Positions 47,632-56,730 of a DNA stretch of 64,000 nt are shown piece after piece. Every line of letters starts with the position of its first letter. The first letter of the stretch is position 1. Under the pieces are notes generated by a model. It did no database searches. It saw only the letters and a list, made by a program, of their open reading frames with translations, and had not been told where the DNA came from. Source of the DNA: Roseivivax halotolerans (lineage in GTDB: Bacteria > Pseudomonadota > Alphaproteobacteria > Rhodobacterales > Rhodobacteraceae); assembly GCF_900115815.1 (NCBI RefSeq), contig NZ_FOXV01000001.1:310001-374000 (forward strand), written 5' to 3'. A program made the position numbers and the translations under genes.

Positions 47632-48924
47632 TCACACGATAACCTCGAAGCGCTCCTGAGCGCCGACATCGAAGACGCGCTTATATCGGGCGATCTGGTC
47701 TTCGGGGCCCATCGCCTTGTTGGGGTTGTCGGACAGCTTCACCGTGGGGCGCCCATCCGCCGCAACAGCCTTGCAGACGAGGCTGAACGGCGCCAGCCGA
47801 TCGTCCTGCGTCAGCCCGCGGAAGTCGTTGGTCAGAAGCGTGCCCCAGCCAAACGATACGCGCACCCGGCCCGCGAACTGGGCATAGAGTTCTTCGATCT
47901 TTTGAACGTCGAGTCCGTCCGAGAAGATGATGAGCTTGTCCTTCGGATCCTCCCCGCGCGACTTCCACCATGCGATCGCTGTCTCGGCGCCCGCCGCCGG
48001 ATCGCCGGAATCGATGCGGATGCCGGTCCACCCGGCGAGCCAATCCGGCGCATGTTTCAGGAACCCTTCGGTCCCGTAGGTATCGGGCAGGATGATCCGC
48101 AGGTTGCCATCATGCTCCTCGTGCCAATCGGCGAGAACGTCGTAAGGGGCCTGTGCCAGCGCCGCGTCGTCATCGGCGAGCGCGGCATAAACCATCGGCA
48201 ATTCATGCGCGTTCGTGCCGATCGCCTCAAGATCGCGGTTCTTCGCGATCAGGCAGTTGGACGTGCCGGTGAAATTGTCGCCGAGCCCTTCATACATCGC
48301 CTGCACGCACCAATCCTGCCAGAGGAAGGAATGCCGCCGGCGTGTGCCGAAATCTGCGATCCGGAGACCGTCGATTGCACGAAGCCGCTCGATCTTCTCC
48401 CAAAGCTGGGTCATCGCGCGAGCATAGAGCACCTGCAGCTCGAAGCGCCCCAGATCATTGAGGACGGCGCGGCCGCGCAGCTCCATCAGAACCGCGAGCG
48501 CCGGGATTTCCCAAAGCATCACCTCGGGCCATGAGCCTTCGAACGTCAGCTCGTACTGATCGCCGACCCGCTCTAGGTGGTAGGGCGGAAGGCGCAGTTT
48601 TTCGAACCAGTCCATGAAATCGGGCCGGAACATCTGCCGCTTGCCGTAGAAGGTGTTGCCTCGCATCCAGGTCGATTCCCCGCGCCGAAGGGACAGGGAG
48701 CGGATATGGTCGAGCTGCTCGCGCAATTCGCCCTCGTCGATCAGCCGGGCCAGAGGCACGTGATCGGAGCGGTTGATCAGGCTGAATGTGACCTGAGTGT
48801 CGGAATTGTTGCGAAAGACCGACTGACACATCAAGAGCTTGTAGAAGTCCGTGTCGATCAGCGAGCGGACAATCGGATCGATCTTCCACTTGTGGTTCCA
48901 GACGCGTGTGGCGATGTCGACCAA
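47632..48924 (-). CDS. pncB: Nicotinate phosphoribosyltransferase
   Basis: Joins nicotinate and PRPP to make nicotinate mononucleotide in NAD salvage. The 430-residue protein has the family start (DIATRVWNHKWKIDPIVRSL then LIDTDFYKLLMCQ at about 22-34), the segment FLWQDWCVQAMYEG with catalytic-loop context, and HIDSGDPA-type GIRIDSGDPAAG near 290-301. It lies 60 nt downstream of pncA on the same strand, so nicotinamide is converted to nicotinate and then reused by one operon. Confidence 0.95.
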   Translation of the reverse strand: MVDIATRVWNHKWKIDPIVRSLIDTDFYKLLMCQSVFRNNSDTQVTFSLINRSDHVPLARLIDEGELREQLDHIRSLSLRRGESTWMRGNTFYGKRQMFRPDFMDWFEKLRLPPYHLERVGDQYELTFEGSWPEVMLWEIPALAVLMELRGRAVLNDLGRFELQVLYARAMTQLWEKIERLRAIDGLRIADFGTRRRHSFLWQDWCVQAMYEGLGDNFTGTSNCLIAKNRDLEAIGTNAHELPMVYAALADDDAALAQAPYDVLADWHEEHDGNLRIILPDTYGTEGFLKHAPDWLAGWTGIRIDSGDPAAGAETAIAWWKSRGEDPKDKLIIFSDGLDVQKIEELYAQFAGRVRVSFGWGTLLTNDFRGLTQDDRLAPFSLVCKAVAADGRPTVKLSDNPNKAMGPEDQIARYKRVFDVGAQERFEVIV

Positions 48925-48984
48925 ATTCCGGTCCTCCTTGCGGCGCCGTTCCGGTTTAGCGGGCTGCGGCGGAGAGGCGCAACC

Positions 48985-49581
48985 TCACCCCGAGATCCGC
49001 ACCCCTGCATGGGCCATATCGTCAAGCGCGGCGGTGAGAGAGCCGTCGAGGTCGATGGCGCGACAGAGATCGGTTCGGACCGTGACGCCGAAGCCCAGCC
49101 GCGCGGCGTCGCGGGCGGACCAGGCGACGCAGAAATCGGTGGCAAGGCCGACGAGCGTCAGGTCGGTGATCCCTCGGGTTCTGAGATAGCCTTCGAGGCC
49201 CGTCACAGTTTCCTGATCATTCTCGAAAAAGGCTGAATAGCTGTCGATACCGGGTCGAAATCCCTTGCGGATGACAGTTTCGGCCCGGTCCGTATCGAGC
49301 TCTGGATGGAAGGCCGCGCCCTGCGATCCGATCACGCAATGATCGGGCCAGAGAACCTGCGTGCCATACTCCATCTCGATCGTCTCAAACGGGGTCTTGC
49401 CGTCGTGGCTCGACGCAAAGGAGGAATGCCCCGCGGGGTGCCAGTCCTGCGTGAGGATAACAGCGTCGAAACTCGACATGGCGGCATTGATCGGCGCGAC
49501 GATCTCGTCGCCCCCGTCCACGGCAAGCGCGCCGCCGGGGCAGAAATCGTTCTGAACGTCGATGACGAGAAGGGCGTGCAT
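48985..49581 (-). CDS. pncA: Nicotinamidase
   Basis: Hydrolyses nicotinamide to nicotinate. The 198-residue cysteine-hydrolase-family protein has the triad Asp8 (VIDVQNDF), Lys106 (VIRKGF) and Cys151 (ATDFCVAW), and the metal site in QDWHPAGHSSF (Asp46, His48, and a later His). Normal length. It is divergent from trhO, with 104 nt between starts, and is cotranscribed with pncB. Confidence 0.95.
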   Translation of the reverse strand: MHALLVIDVQNDFCPGGALAVDGGDEIVAPINAAMSSFDAVILTQDWHPAGHSSFASSHDGKTPFETIEMEYGTQVLWPDHCVIGSQGAAFHPELDTDRAETVIRKGFRPGIDSYSAFFENDQETVTGLEGYLRTRGITDLTLVGLATDFCVAWSARDAARLGFGVTVRTDLCRAIDLDGSLTAALDDMAHAGVRISG

Positions 49582-49685
49582 AAGGATCTCCGATGGCCGT
49601 GCCGAATGACACTAACTGCATGCGGCGTCGTGGCAAGGCCCGCGCCTCTTGCGCGCAAGGGGCCGCCTGCCCTATCTCGCGAGCC

Positions 49686-50597
49686 ATGATCACGGTTGCA
49701 GCGCTCTATCATTTCACGCCGTTCGAAGACCCGTCCGCCTTGCGCGGGGCTCTTTTGGCCTGTGCGGAGGCTGGGCGTGTGACCGGCACGCTTCTTCTGG
49801 CGCGCGAAGGGATCAACGGAACGGTCGCGGGCCCCGAAGGCGGAGTTGCGTCTCTCATCGCGCATATCCGCGCCCTTCCGGGCTGCGAGGATCTGGAGGT
49901 CAAATACTCCACCGCAACAGAGCGCCCCTTCGCGCGCCTCAAAGTGCGGCTGAAGAAAGAGATCGTCACGATGGGCCAGCCAGATGTCGATCCGCGCGCA
50001 CGGGTCGGGCATTACGTGGAGCCGGCTGAATGGAATGAGCTGATCCGCTCGCCCGACGTCGCGGTGATCGACACACGCAACGATTACGAGGTCGCCATCG
50101 GCACCTTCGAAGGTGCCATCGATCCCGGAACCGAAAGCTTCCGTGACTTTCCCGCCTGGTGGGAAGAGAACAAGCACCGCTTTCACAACAAGCGCATCGC
50201 GATGTTCTGCACAGGCGGCATCCGCTGCGAGAAATCCACGAACTGGCTGCTGAGCCAGGGCATGGACGAGGTCTATCACCTCAAGGGCGGCATTCTGAAA
50301 TATCTTGAGGAGATGCCCGAGGCGGACAGCACCTGGCAGGGCGATTGCTTTGTCTTCGACGGGCGCGTCTCTGTCGGCCACGGCCTCAAGGAAGGGCCGC
50401 ACGCGCTGTGCCACGCTTGCCGAAGGCCGATCCTGCCGGAGGATCGCGCACGTCCCGAGTATGAAGAAGGGGTCTCGTGCCATCTCTGTGCAGATGAAAC
50501 GAGCGAAGAGGACAAAGCGCGTTTCAGGGAACGTCAGAGACAGATCTCGCTCGCCAAAGCACGCGGCGAGCGGCATCTGGCAGGTCTCGACGATTAG
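49686..50597 (+). CDS. trhO: tRNA uridine(34) hydroxylase TrhO (rhodanese-domain protein)
   Basis: Makes 5-hydroxyuridine at the wobble position of tRNAs with O2. The 303-residue protein (start ATG 49686, MITVAALYHF) shows the N-terminal acylphosphatase-like domain with REGINGTVAG (about 40-49), the rhodanese domain with IDTRNDYE and the active loop CTGGIRCEKS (Cys175, Cys181), and a C-terminal CHAC...CHLC zinc-ribbon-like pair (about 269-296). The upstream frame to 49593 lacks family sequence. It converges with regA; the two stop codons overlap. Confidence 0.95.
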   Translation: MITVAALYHFTPFEDPSALRGALLACAEAGRVTGTLLLAREGINGTVAGPEGGVASLIAHIRALPGCEDLEVKYSTATERPFARLKVRLKKEIVTMGQPDVDPRARVGHYVEPAEWNELIRSPDVAVIDTRNDYEVAIGTFEGAIDPGTESFRDFPAWWEENKHRFHNKRIAMFCTGGIRCEKSTNWLLSQGMDEVYHLKGGILKYLEEMPEADSTWQGDCFVFDGRVSVGHGLKEGPHALCHACRRPILPEDRARPEYEEGVSCHLCADETSEEDKARFRERQRQISLAKARGERHLAGLDD

Positions 50598-51133
50598 CGC
50601 GGCGAGCGCTTGGCCAGGATCCGTTGCAGCGTCCGGCGGTGCATGCTGAGCCGGCGCGCCGTCTCCGACACGTTCCGGTCGCAGAGCTCGTAGACGCGCT
50701 GGATATGCTCCCACCGCACACGGTCGGCGGACATCGGGTTCTCCGGCGGCGGCGGCAATTCCTCGCCTTCGGCGAGCAGCGCGTTGATGATGTCCGTCGC
50801 ATCGGCAGGTTTTGACAGATAATCCGTCGCGCCGATCTTGACCGCAGCGACCGCGGTCGCGATCGCGCCGTAGCCTGTCAGGACCACGATACGGGCATCT
50901 GGCCGCTTCTCGCGCAGGACCTCGACCACATCGAGACCGTTGCCATCCTCGAGCCTGAGATCGACCACCGCATAGGCCGGCGGACGTGCCGTCGCGATTG
51001 CGGACCCGGCCGCCACCGACTCTGCCATCTCCACATCGAAGCCACGCTTCTCCATGGCCTTGGCAAGCCGCCGCAGAAACGCCTCGTCGTCATCGACAAG
51101 AAGAAGCGATTTGTCGTCGCCGAGTTCGCGCAT
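50594..51133 (-). CDS. regA: Redox response regulator RegA/PrrA
   Basis: Global regulator of photosynthesis, respiration, carbon and nitrogen fixation in Rhodobacteraceae, phosphorylated by RegB. The 179-residue protein has a receiver domain with acidic pair in LLVDDDE, phospho-acceptor Asp58 in AVVDLRLEDG, Thr in VVLTGYG and lysine in YLSKPA. A proline-rich linker (PPPPEN) and a Fis-type helix-turn-helix (about 140-175, ELCDRNVSETARRLSMHRRT) follow, matching the nearly invariant RegA C-terminus. It lies 84 nt downstream of senC on the same strand. Confidence 0.97.
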   Translation of the reverse strand: MRELGDDKSLLLVDDDEAFLRRLAKAMEKRGFDVEMAESVAAGSAIATARPPAYAVVDLRLEDGNGLDVVEVLREKRPDARIVVLTGYGAIATAVAAVKIGATDYLSKPADATDIINALLAEGEELPPPPENPMSADRVRWEHIQRVYELCDRNVSETARRLSMHRRTLQRILAKRSPR

Positions 51134-51217
51134 GCCGGTTCCCTGTCCGCCTCCGAAGGTGTCGGTGTATCAAAGATTTAGTGACGCAGGGCCATCCGGT
51201 CAAATGCGACGAAACGC

Positions 51218-51838
51218 TCAGCTTTGGGCGGCCTCGGCAAAACAGCTTACGCCCGCGGCGATCTCCTCGGCCGGAAGCTCACGGCGGTAATAGTCGACGA
51301 AGCCTTCGCCGGGCATCAGAAGGTAGGTGAAGGTGGTGTGATCTACGAGGTAATACTCGTCCTCGGGATCCTGAGGCACGCGGTAGAACACGCGGAAGGC
51401 ATCGGCCGCGGCTTTCACCTGTTCGGTGCTTCCCGTGAGCCCGACCATCTCGGGGTGGATGGCCTCGGCGAATTCGCCCACGACGTCGGGTGTGTCCCGT
51501 TCAGGATCGACACTGACAAAGGCTGTTTGCGCCTCGATCCCCTCCTCTTCGAGGATATCGATCACGGCGGCGTTCCGAACCGTATCGAAAGGGCACACGT
51601 CGGGGCAGAACGTATAGCCGAAGTAGAGGAGCGTCGGTTCGGTCACGAGACTGTCCTGCGTCACGGTCTCGCCGTCCGCACCCACCAACTCGAACGGGCC
51701 GCCTATATCGCCCGCCACCGCGCCCGAGCGGCATTCCGCGAATGTCTGCGGATCGCCTCGCAAGAGCGACCAGAACGCCGTCACCGCGATCACCGCCGCC
51801 AGGGCCACACCGGCTGTCACCACATAGATCCACCGCAT
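51218..51838 (-). CDS. senC: SCO/SenC (PrrC) family copper protein
   Basis: Membrane-anchored copper chaperone for cytochrome c oxidase assembly, known as SenC or PrrC in this locus. The 206-residue product (start 51838) has one N-terminal transmembrane helix (about 4-24) and a thioredoxin fold with copper ligands Cys78 and Cys82 in FCPDVCP and His167 in VDHTTF. It sits between regB (divergent, 80 nt between starts) and regA, the classical arrangement. The longer frame to 51901 overlaps the promoter region. Confidence 0.95.
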   Translation of the reverse strand: MRWIYVVTAGVALAAVIAVTAFWSLLRGDPQTFAECRSGAVAGDIGGPFELVGADGETVTQDSLVTEPTLLYFGYTFCPDVCPFDTVRNAAVIDILEEEGIEAQTAFVSVDPERDTPDVVGEFAEAIHPEMVGLTGSTEQVKAAADAFRVFYRVPQDPEDEYYLVDHTTFTYLLMPGEGFVDYYRRELPAEEIAAGVSCFAEAAQS

Positions 51839-51918
51839 CACTCTTGCTCCCAGATTGCCAGGGTCTGGTAAGGGTCGTATCACTTGCCCCCGCACCCGCA
51901 AGAGACAGGTTGGCGCAG

Positions 51919-53301
51919 ATGACAGACGCGGAAATCGGAATTTTCGGCGAGCGTCGCCGCGCCAACTGGATCCGGCTCAGGACGATGATCGTACTGCGCT
52001 GGTTCGCCATTGTGGGCCAGCTGACGGCGATCGCGGTCGCCGAATACGTCTACAATCTCGATATGGAGACCGGCCTGTGCATCATGGCGGTCGGCATCTC
52101 GATCATCGGCAATCTCGTCGCGACCTTTATCTTCCCTCAAAGCAAGCGTCTGTCGGAGACCGAGAACCTCTTGATGGTCATCTTCGACGTGCTTCAGCTG
52201 GCCTTCCTGCTCTTCCTGACCGGGGGGCTGCATAACCCGTTTTCGCTTCTGCTGCTCGCGCCGGTGACCGTCTCTGCAGCGGTGCTTCCGCTGGGACGCA
52301 CGGTGCTGCTCAACGCGGTCGCCCTGGCGCTCGTCACGGGGCTTGTCTTCTACCACCTGCCGCTCAAGACCGAGTCCGGCCAGGTCCTGCGAATTCCCGA
52401 CTTGTTCGTCTTCGGACAATGGACGGCGATGACCATCGCGCTCGTGTTCATCTCGCTCTATGCACGCCGGATCACGCAGGAAATGAGCGCGATGGGCGAT
52501 GCGCTGGCCGCAACCCAGATGGCCTTGGCCCGAGCGCAGAAACTCAACGACCTTGGCGGAGTGATCGCCGCGGCTGCCCACGAGCTCGGCACGCCGCTCG
52601 CCACGATCAAGCTCACTTCGGGCGAGCTCATCGAGGAGTTGGCCGACCGCCCCGAGCTGCAATCCGATGCGACCCTGATCCGCGAACAGGCCGACCGTTG
52701 CCGCGACATCCTGCGCTCGATGGGACGTGCGGGCAAAGACGATCCGCAAGTGCGCCATGCCCCTCTGATGGAGGTCATTCGCGAGGCGGCGGAACCGCAC
52801 GAGGATCGCGGCAAGACCATTCTGATCGACGGCGACTGCGAGGGGGAGCCTCTCATCCTGCGTCGCCCAGAGATCATTCACGGCATTCGAAACCTCATCC
52901 AGAACGCCGTCGATTTCGCGCGCACCACGGTCGAGGTCGAGGCCACGTGGACCGAAAGCCAGATCTCCGTTCGGATCGTCGATGACGGTCGCGGTTTCCC
53001 GCCACATCTTCTCGGCCGGATCGGCGATCCCTTCATGCGCTCGCGCCGAACCGAAAGCCAGCGTCAGGCACGGCCTGCCTACGAGGGTATGGGCCTTGGC
53101 CTTTTCATTGCGAAGACGCTGCTTGAGCGAACCGGCGCCGAGCTGAGCTTCGCCAATGGGCACGACCCGTTCGCAGCCCCGCGCTCCGAGGACGAACATC
53201 AGGGGGCCATCGTCGAAGTGATTTGGCCGCGCGAGGCGATTGCGGTCGATACGCGCACCGCACGGGCTCCGCTCGGGCGAAATACTCTCGTCGAGAACTA
53301 A
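51919..53301 (+). CDS. regB: Redox sensor histidine kinase RegB/PrrB
   Basis: Membrane kinase of 460 residues that phosphorylates RegA when oxygen is low. Six hydrophobic segments (about 25-178) include the quinone-sensing heptapeptide GGLHNPF (102-108). The HisKA region has phospho-accepting His221 in AAAAHELGTPLATI; redox-active cysteine corresponding to RegB Cys265 is Cys261 in EQADRCRDIL. The HATPase follows with NLIQNAVDFA and GMGLGLFIAKTLLERTG. The start at 51919 (MTDAEIG) gives the family length; the frame extends upstream but overlaps senC. Confidence 0.97.
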   Translation: MTDAEIGIFGERRRANWIRLRTMIVLRWFAIVGQLTAIAVAEYVYNLDMETGLCIMAVGISIIGNLVATFIFPQSKRLSETENLLMVIFDVLQLAFLLFLTGGLHNPFSLLLLAPVTVSAAVLPLGRTVLLNAVALALVTGLVFYHLPLKTESGQVLRIPDLFVFGQWTAMTIALVFISLYARRITQEMSAMGDALAATQMALARAQKLNDLGGVIAAAAHELGTPLATIKLTSGELIEELADRPELQSDATLIREQADRCRDILRSMGRAGKDDPQVRHAPLMEVIREAAEPHEDRGKTILIDGDCEGEPLILRRPEIIHGIRNLIQNAVDFARTTVEVEATWTESQISVRIVDDGRGFPPHLLGRIGDPFMRSRRTESQRQARPAYEGMGLGLFIAKTLLERTGAELSFANGHDPFAAPRSEDEHQGAIVEVIWPREAIAVDTRTARAPLGRNTLVEN

Positions 53302-53307
53302 GCGCGG

Positions 53308-53323
53308 TTAATGCCGCCTTAAC
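53308..53323 (+). promoter_or_regulatory. CtrA binding site (exact TTAA-N7-TTAAC)
   Basis: TTAATGCCGCCTTAAC matches the full CtrA consensus, 31 nt before the start of the DivL-like gene and just after the regB stop. Confidence 0.65.
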
Positions 53324-53353
53324 CCTCGCTGTCCAAGCTGGTCCAAGGAACAG

Positions 53354-54574
53354 ATGAGGCGCGACATGGACTACGAAACGATATCCGCCATCCTTGTCGG
53401 GGCAGGGTTGGGTCTTTTGATATTGAGGATGGGTCCTTGGCCGGGCCGTGCGCCTCATGACGCTGCGCGCATGGCACTCGACCTGGAAGCCCAGCGTCTC
53501 AGACAGGCGTCAGAGGTTTCTCCGCTGCCCATGTGGCATACCGGACCCGATGGAAAGCTGATCTGGGCGAACCGCGTCTACCGGCAGATCGCCGACGTTT
53601 CGGACACGGACTTGCCCTTTGCAAGCCGCCGCCCCTCCAAAGACGGAAAGACCCGCGTGACACTTCCCAGGACTGTCGGGGATATCGGGGTCGACTTCGA
53701 GATATCCACCATGCCCGTCACCGGTGGCACGGCCCATATTGCCACGGAAATCAGCGCCATCCTCAAGGCCGAGGCGGCGCGGCGGACCTTCGTTCAGACC
53801 CTGTCCAAGACCTTTGCCGATCTACCGATAGCTCTTGCCGTGTTCGACAAGGAGCGGCGGCTCGCCCTGTTCAATCCGGCCCTGCTGGATTTGACCGGCC
53901 TCGCACCCGCCTTCCTGTCTGCGCGCCCCGATACGATGAGTTTCTTCGATCAGCTGCGAGAAAATCGCATCATGCCGGAGCCAAAATCCTACGCCGAATG
54001 GCGGCAGCGTCTGGCCGATCTCATCAATGCGGCGAGAGATGATCGCTATACTGAAACATGGAGCCTGCCGAACGACCGCACGTACCGTATAAGCGGTAGG
54101 CCGCATCCCGATGGGGCTATCGCGTTCCTGATCGAGGATATCAGCTCTGAAATCTCGCTATCGCGCCGATACAGAGCCGAACTGGATTGCATGTCAGCTG
54201 TGCTCGATGCGTCGGACAAGGCTCTGGCGGTCTTCTCCGGCCAGGGCGAGCTTCTTCTGACAAATGCCGGGTACCGCCGTCACTGGCAAGCCTCGGGCAG
54301 ACTGAGCAGAACCGGCGCGTCGCTTGCGGACGAAATCGCTGGATGGCGCAAGCTCGCCGGCGACTCAGAGGCGTGGCAGATGATCCGAATTAGCGTGGCA
54401 CGAACGTCGGCAGCCGGTGAGGCGCAAATTGATGCGGGCGGGAAGCAGTCTCTCGACATCTCCGTGTCTTGGACACCGCTGCCTCACGGCGCGACGCTCG
54501 TCAGCTTCTCGGGCGACGCGCAGGCCGTTGCAGCACCCCAAAGGGCACAACTGGCGCATATCGCCGAAGCTTGA
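53354..54574 (+). CDS. PAS-domain signalling protein, DivL-like
   Basis: A 406-residue protein with one N-terminal membrane segment (about 10-27) and three PAS-like regions (about 45-125, 135-265, 270-395). No HisKA or HATPase motif is present, so it is not a kinase. Size, domain content and position beside regB fit the truncated PAS protein called DivL in Rhodobacter, which influences CtrA phosphorylation and gene transfer agent production; this identity is inferred from memory of the family, not searched. The start at 53354 follows AAGGAACAG; ATG 53366 is a possible alternative. A perfect CtrA site lies just upstream, suggesting feedback. Confidence 0.72.
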   Translation: MRRDMDYETISAILVGAGLGLLILRMGPWPGRAPHDAARMALDLEAQRLRQASEVSPLPMWHTGPDGKLIWANRVYRQIADVSDTDLPFASRRPSKDGKTRVTLPRTVGDIGVDFEISTMPVTGGTAHIATEISAILKAEAARRTFVQTLSKTFADLPIALAVFDKERRLALFNPALLDLTGLAPAFLSARPDTMSFFDQLRENRIMPEPKSYAEWRQRLADLINAARDDRYTETWSLPNDRTYRISGRPHPDGAIAFLIEDISSEISLSRRYRAELDCMSAVLDASDKALAVFSGQGELLLTNAGYRRHWQASGRLSRTGASLADEIAGWRKLAGDSEAWQMIRISVARTSAAGEAQIDAGGKQSLDISVSWTPLPHGATLVSFSGDAQAVAAPQRAQLAHIAEA

Positions 54575-54632
54575 AAAGCGCCAGCCATCGATCCGCTCTT
54601 GCGGGTCATGCCCGGCGCGATAGTCTCGCGCC

Positions 54633-55106
54633 ATGTCTCCCGAGCGCCGCCACCTCACCCTCCAATCCCCCGACGAGACCGCGTCGCTGGCCCAGCGGAT
54701 CGCCCCTGTTCTGCGGCCCGGTGACACGATCCTGCTTTCCGGCGGGATCGGCGCGGGCAAGACCCATTTCGCGCGAGCCTTGATCCAGAAACGCCTCGCG
54801 GTCCCAGAGGACGTGCCATCGCCGACATTCACCCTGGTGCAGACCTACGAAACCGGCACTGGCGAGATCTGGCATGCCGACCTTTATCGGCTCGATGGAC
54901 CGCACAGCATCGATGAACTCGGCTTGACTGAGGCTTTCGATACAGCGATTTGCCTTGTCGAATGGCCAGATCGGCTTGGCGATCTGGCGCCGGAACAGGC
55001 TCTGTTTGTGGCGTTCGAGTCAGGGCCGGTAGATGAAGCGCGCAGTCTAGAGTTCACCTGGACCGATCCGCGCTGGACCTCGCGCATCGAAGGCATCATG
55101 TCGTGA
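54633..55106 (+). CDS. tsaE: tRNA threonylcarbamoyladenosine synthesis ATPase TsaE
   Basis: ATPase of the t6A37 tRNA-modification complex with TsaB and TsaD. The 157-residue protein has the P-loop SGGIGAGKTHFARAL (36-50), SPTFTLVQTYE (about 65-75) and the conserved HADLYRLDGP (about 84-93). Normal length. It opens a train of overlapping genes and ends in a GTGA overlap with amgK. Confidence 0.95.
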   Translation: MSPERRHLTLQSPDETASLAQRIAPVLRPGDTILLSGGIGAGKTHFARALIQKRLAVPEDVPSPTFTLVQTYETGTGEIWHADLYRLDGPHSIDELGLTEAFDTAICLVEWPDRLGDLAPEQALFVAFESGPVDEARSLEFTWTDPRWTSRIEGIMS

Positions 55107-56080
55107 CTGTGGAGACCTTTCTAGAAGAGGCGGGATGGGCCGGTGCCGCCCGTGCGCCGCTTGCGGGCGATGCCTCGACGCGCCGATATACCAGGCTGCA
55201 ACGTGGCAGCGAACGCGCCATCCTCATGGAAGACCCGGACGGCGCGCCGGAGCATTTCGCGAGGCTCGCCCGCTACCTTTTGGGCCTTGGCCTCAGCGCG
55301 CCCGAACCCTTTGCCGAGGCACCGGGCCTCCTCCTGCTTGAAGATCTGGGTGACGGCGTCTTCGCCAAACTGGCCCGCGAGAGACCAGAACAGGAAGACA
55401 CGCTCTACCTCGCCGCGGTCGAAGCGCTCGTCACGCTGCACGCCGCGGACCCACCGGACGTGCCGCCTGCCGATCCTCGCTATTTCACTGACCAGGCGAG
55501 CGACGCACTGAAGTGGTATCTCAGAGGACTCGGAGCTGAGACCTCGAAAACCGACCCTGTCATTGCCGAACTTGGCGAAGCACTCGCCAAGCATGCGCCT
55601 CAAACGGACGTCACCATCCTCCGCGACTTCCATGCCGAGAACCTTATCTGGCTCCCGGACAGGCAGGGGCCCGCGCGGGCCGGTCTTCTCGATTTCCAGG
55701 ATGCCCTGCAGGGCAACCGGGCCTATGATATGGTCTCGCTGATCGAAGACGCCCGTCGCGATGTCTCCGAGACGACCCGACAGGCTGTTGTTCGGTTCTA
55801 CCTCGACGCAACAGGCGTGACGGCGGCAGAGTTCGAGACCGCGATGGCGGTGCAAGGCGCAGCGCGCAACCTGCGTATCCTCGGTATTTTCGCCCGGCTC
55901 GCAGCGATCCGGGGCAAGCCGGGCTACATCGACCTTGTTCCGCGTGTATGGGGTCATCTCAGCCATGATCTGACGCATCCTGCCTTGGCGGATCTCGCCG
56001 AAGTGATCGAGATCGTTTTACCACGACCAACCGAAGCTCATCTGCAAAGCCTCAGGAGCCAATGCCAGACGCCGTCATGA
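55103..56080 (+). CDS. amgK: AmgK-like anomeric sugar kinase (MurNAc/GlcNAc recycling)
   Basis: A 325-residue aminoglycoside-phosphotransferase-fold kinase. AmgK phosphorylates the anomeric carbon of N-acetylmuramate and GlcNAc for the peptidoglycan recycling route that bypasses de novo UDP-MurNAc synthesis. Motifs: GDASTRRYTR (about 14-23), LLEDLGDGVFA, RDFHAENLIWLPD as catalytic loop (about 174-186), and GLLDFQDALQGNRAYDMVSL as the metal-binding segment (about 193-212). It starts with GTG overlapping the tsaE stop. Direct pairing with murU strongly supports the call. Confidence 0.9.
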   Translation: MTVETFLEEAGWAGAARAPLAGDASTRRYTRLQRGSERAILMEDPDGAPEHFARLARYLLGLGLSAPEPFAEAPGLLLLEDLGDGVFAKLARERPEQEDTLYLAAVEALVTLHAADPPDVPPADPRYFTDQASDALKWYLRGLGAETSKTDPVIAELGEALAKHAPQTDVTILRDFHAENLIWLPDRQGPARAGLLDFQDALQGNRAYDMVSLIEDARRDVSETTRQAVVRFYLDATGVTAAEFETAMAVQGAARNLRILGIFARLAAIRGKPGYIDLVPRVWGHLSHDLTHPALADLAEVIEIVLPRPTEAHLQSLRSQCQTPS

Positions 56081-56730
56081 TCTTCGCGGCCGGGTTCGGC
56101 ACGCGCATGGGTGACTTGACCAAAGACCGCCCGAAACCGCTGATCGAGGTTGGCGGGCAGACGCTCCTCGACCGCACACTGGAGCTCTGTGCAGAGGTTC
56201 CGCGCCGGGTGGTCAACACCCATTACCTCGCCGAGATGATCCGCGATCACCTGACAGACCAGGACGTCACGGTGATCGAGGAATCGCCGGAGATCCTCGA
56301 TACCGGCGGAGGGCTCAGGAACGCGCTGCCCGTTCTGGGTCCGAACCCGGTCTACACGATGAATTCCGACGCGGTCTTCGCCGGGCCGAACCCTTTGACG
56401 CTCCTCGGAGACGCATGGGATTTTGACCGCATGGACGCGCTTCTGCTTTGCGTGCCGCTCGAGCGGGCTATCGGGCGCAAGGGTGATGGGGACTTCACAC
56501 TTGCCGAAGACGGGCGCCTGCAGCGCGGCGGGAATAGGGTCTATACCGGCGTGCAGATCCTCAAGACAGATCAGCTTGCCGGTTTTCCCGACCACGTCTT
56601 CTCGCTTAATCGTCTCTGGACGGAAATGGCATCCAGGGGCCGTCTGTTCGGTCTCGACTATCCCGGCCGCTGGGCGGATGTAGGTCATCCCGGCGGGATC
56701 GCGCTTGCCGAAGAGATGCTGGGCACATGA
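56062..56730 (+). CDS. murU: MurU-like N-acetylmuramate-1-phosphate uridylyltransferase
   Basis: Converts MurNAc-1-phosphate to UDP-MurNAc, completing the AmgK-MurU cell-wall recycling bypass. The 222-residue nucleotidyltransferase has the signature AAGFGTRMGDLTKDRPKPLI (9-28), NTHYLAE (about 53-59), ETGGG-like ILDTGGGLRNAL (about 79-90) and the metal-binding MNSDAVF (about 100-106). Its start lies 19 nt inside amgK; its stop overlaps the addB start (ATGA). Confidence 0.92.
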   Translation: MPDAVMIFAAGFGTRMGDLTKDRPKPLIEVGGQTLLDRTLELCAEVPRRVVNTHYLAEMIRDHLTDQDVTVIEESPEILDTGGGLRNALPVLGPNPVYTMNSDAVFAGPNPLTLLGDAWDFDRMDALLLCVPLERAIGRKGDGDFTLAEDGRLQRGGNRVYTGVQILKTDQLAGFPDHVFSLNRLWTEMASRGRLFGLDYPGRWADVGHPGGIALAEEMLGT

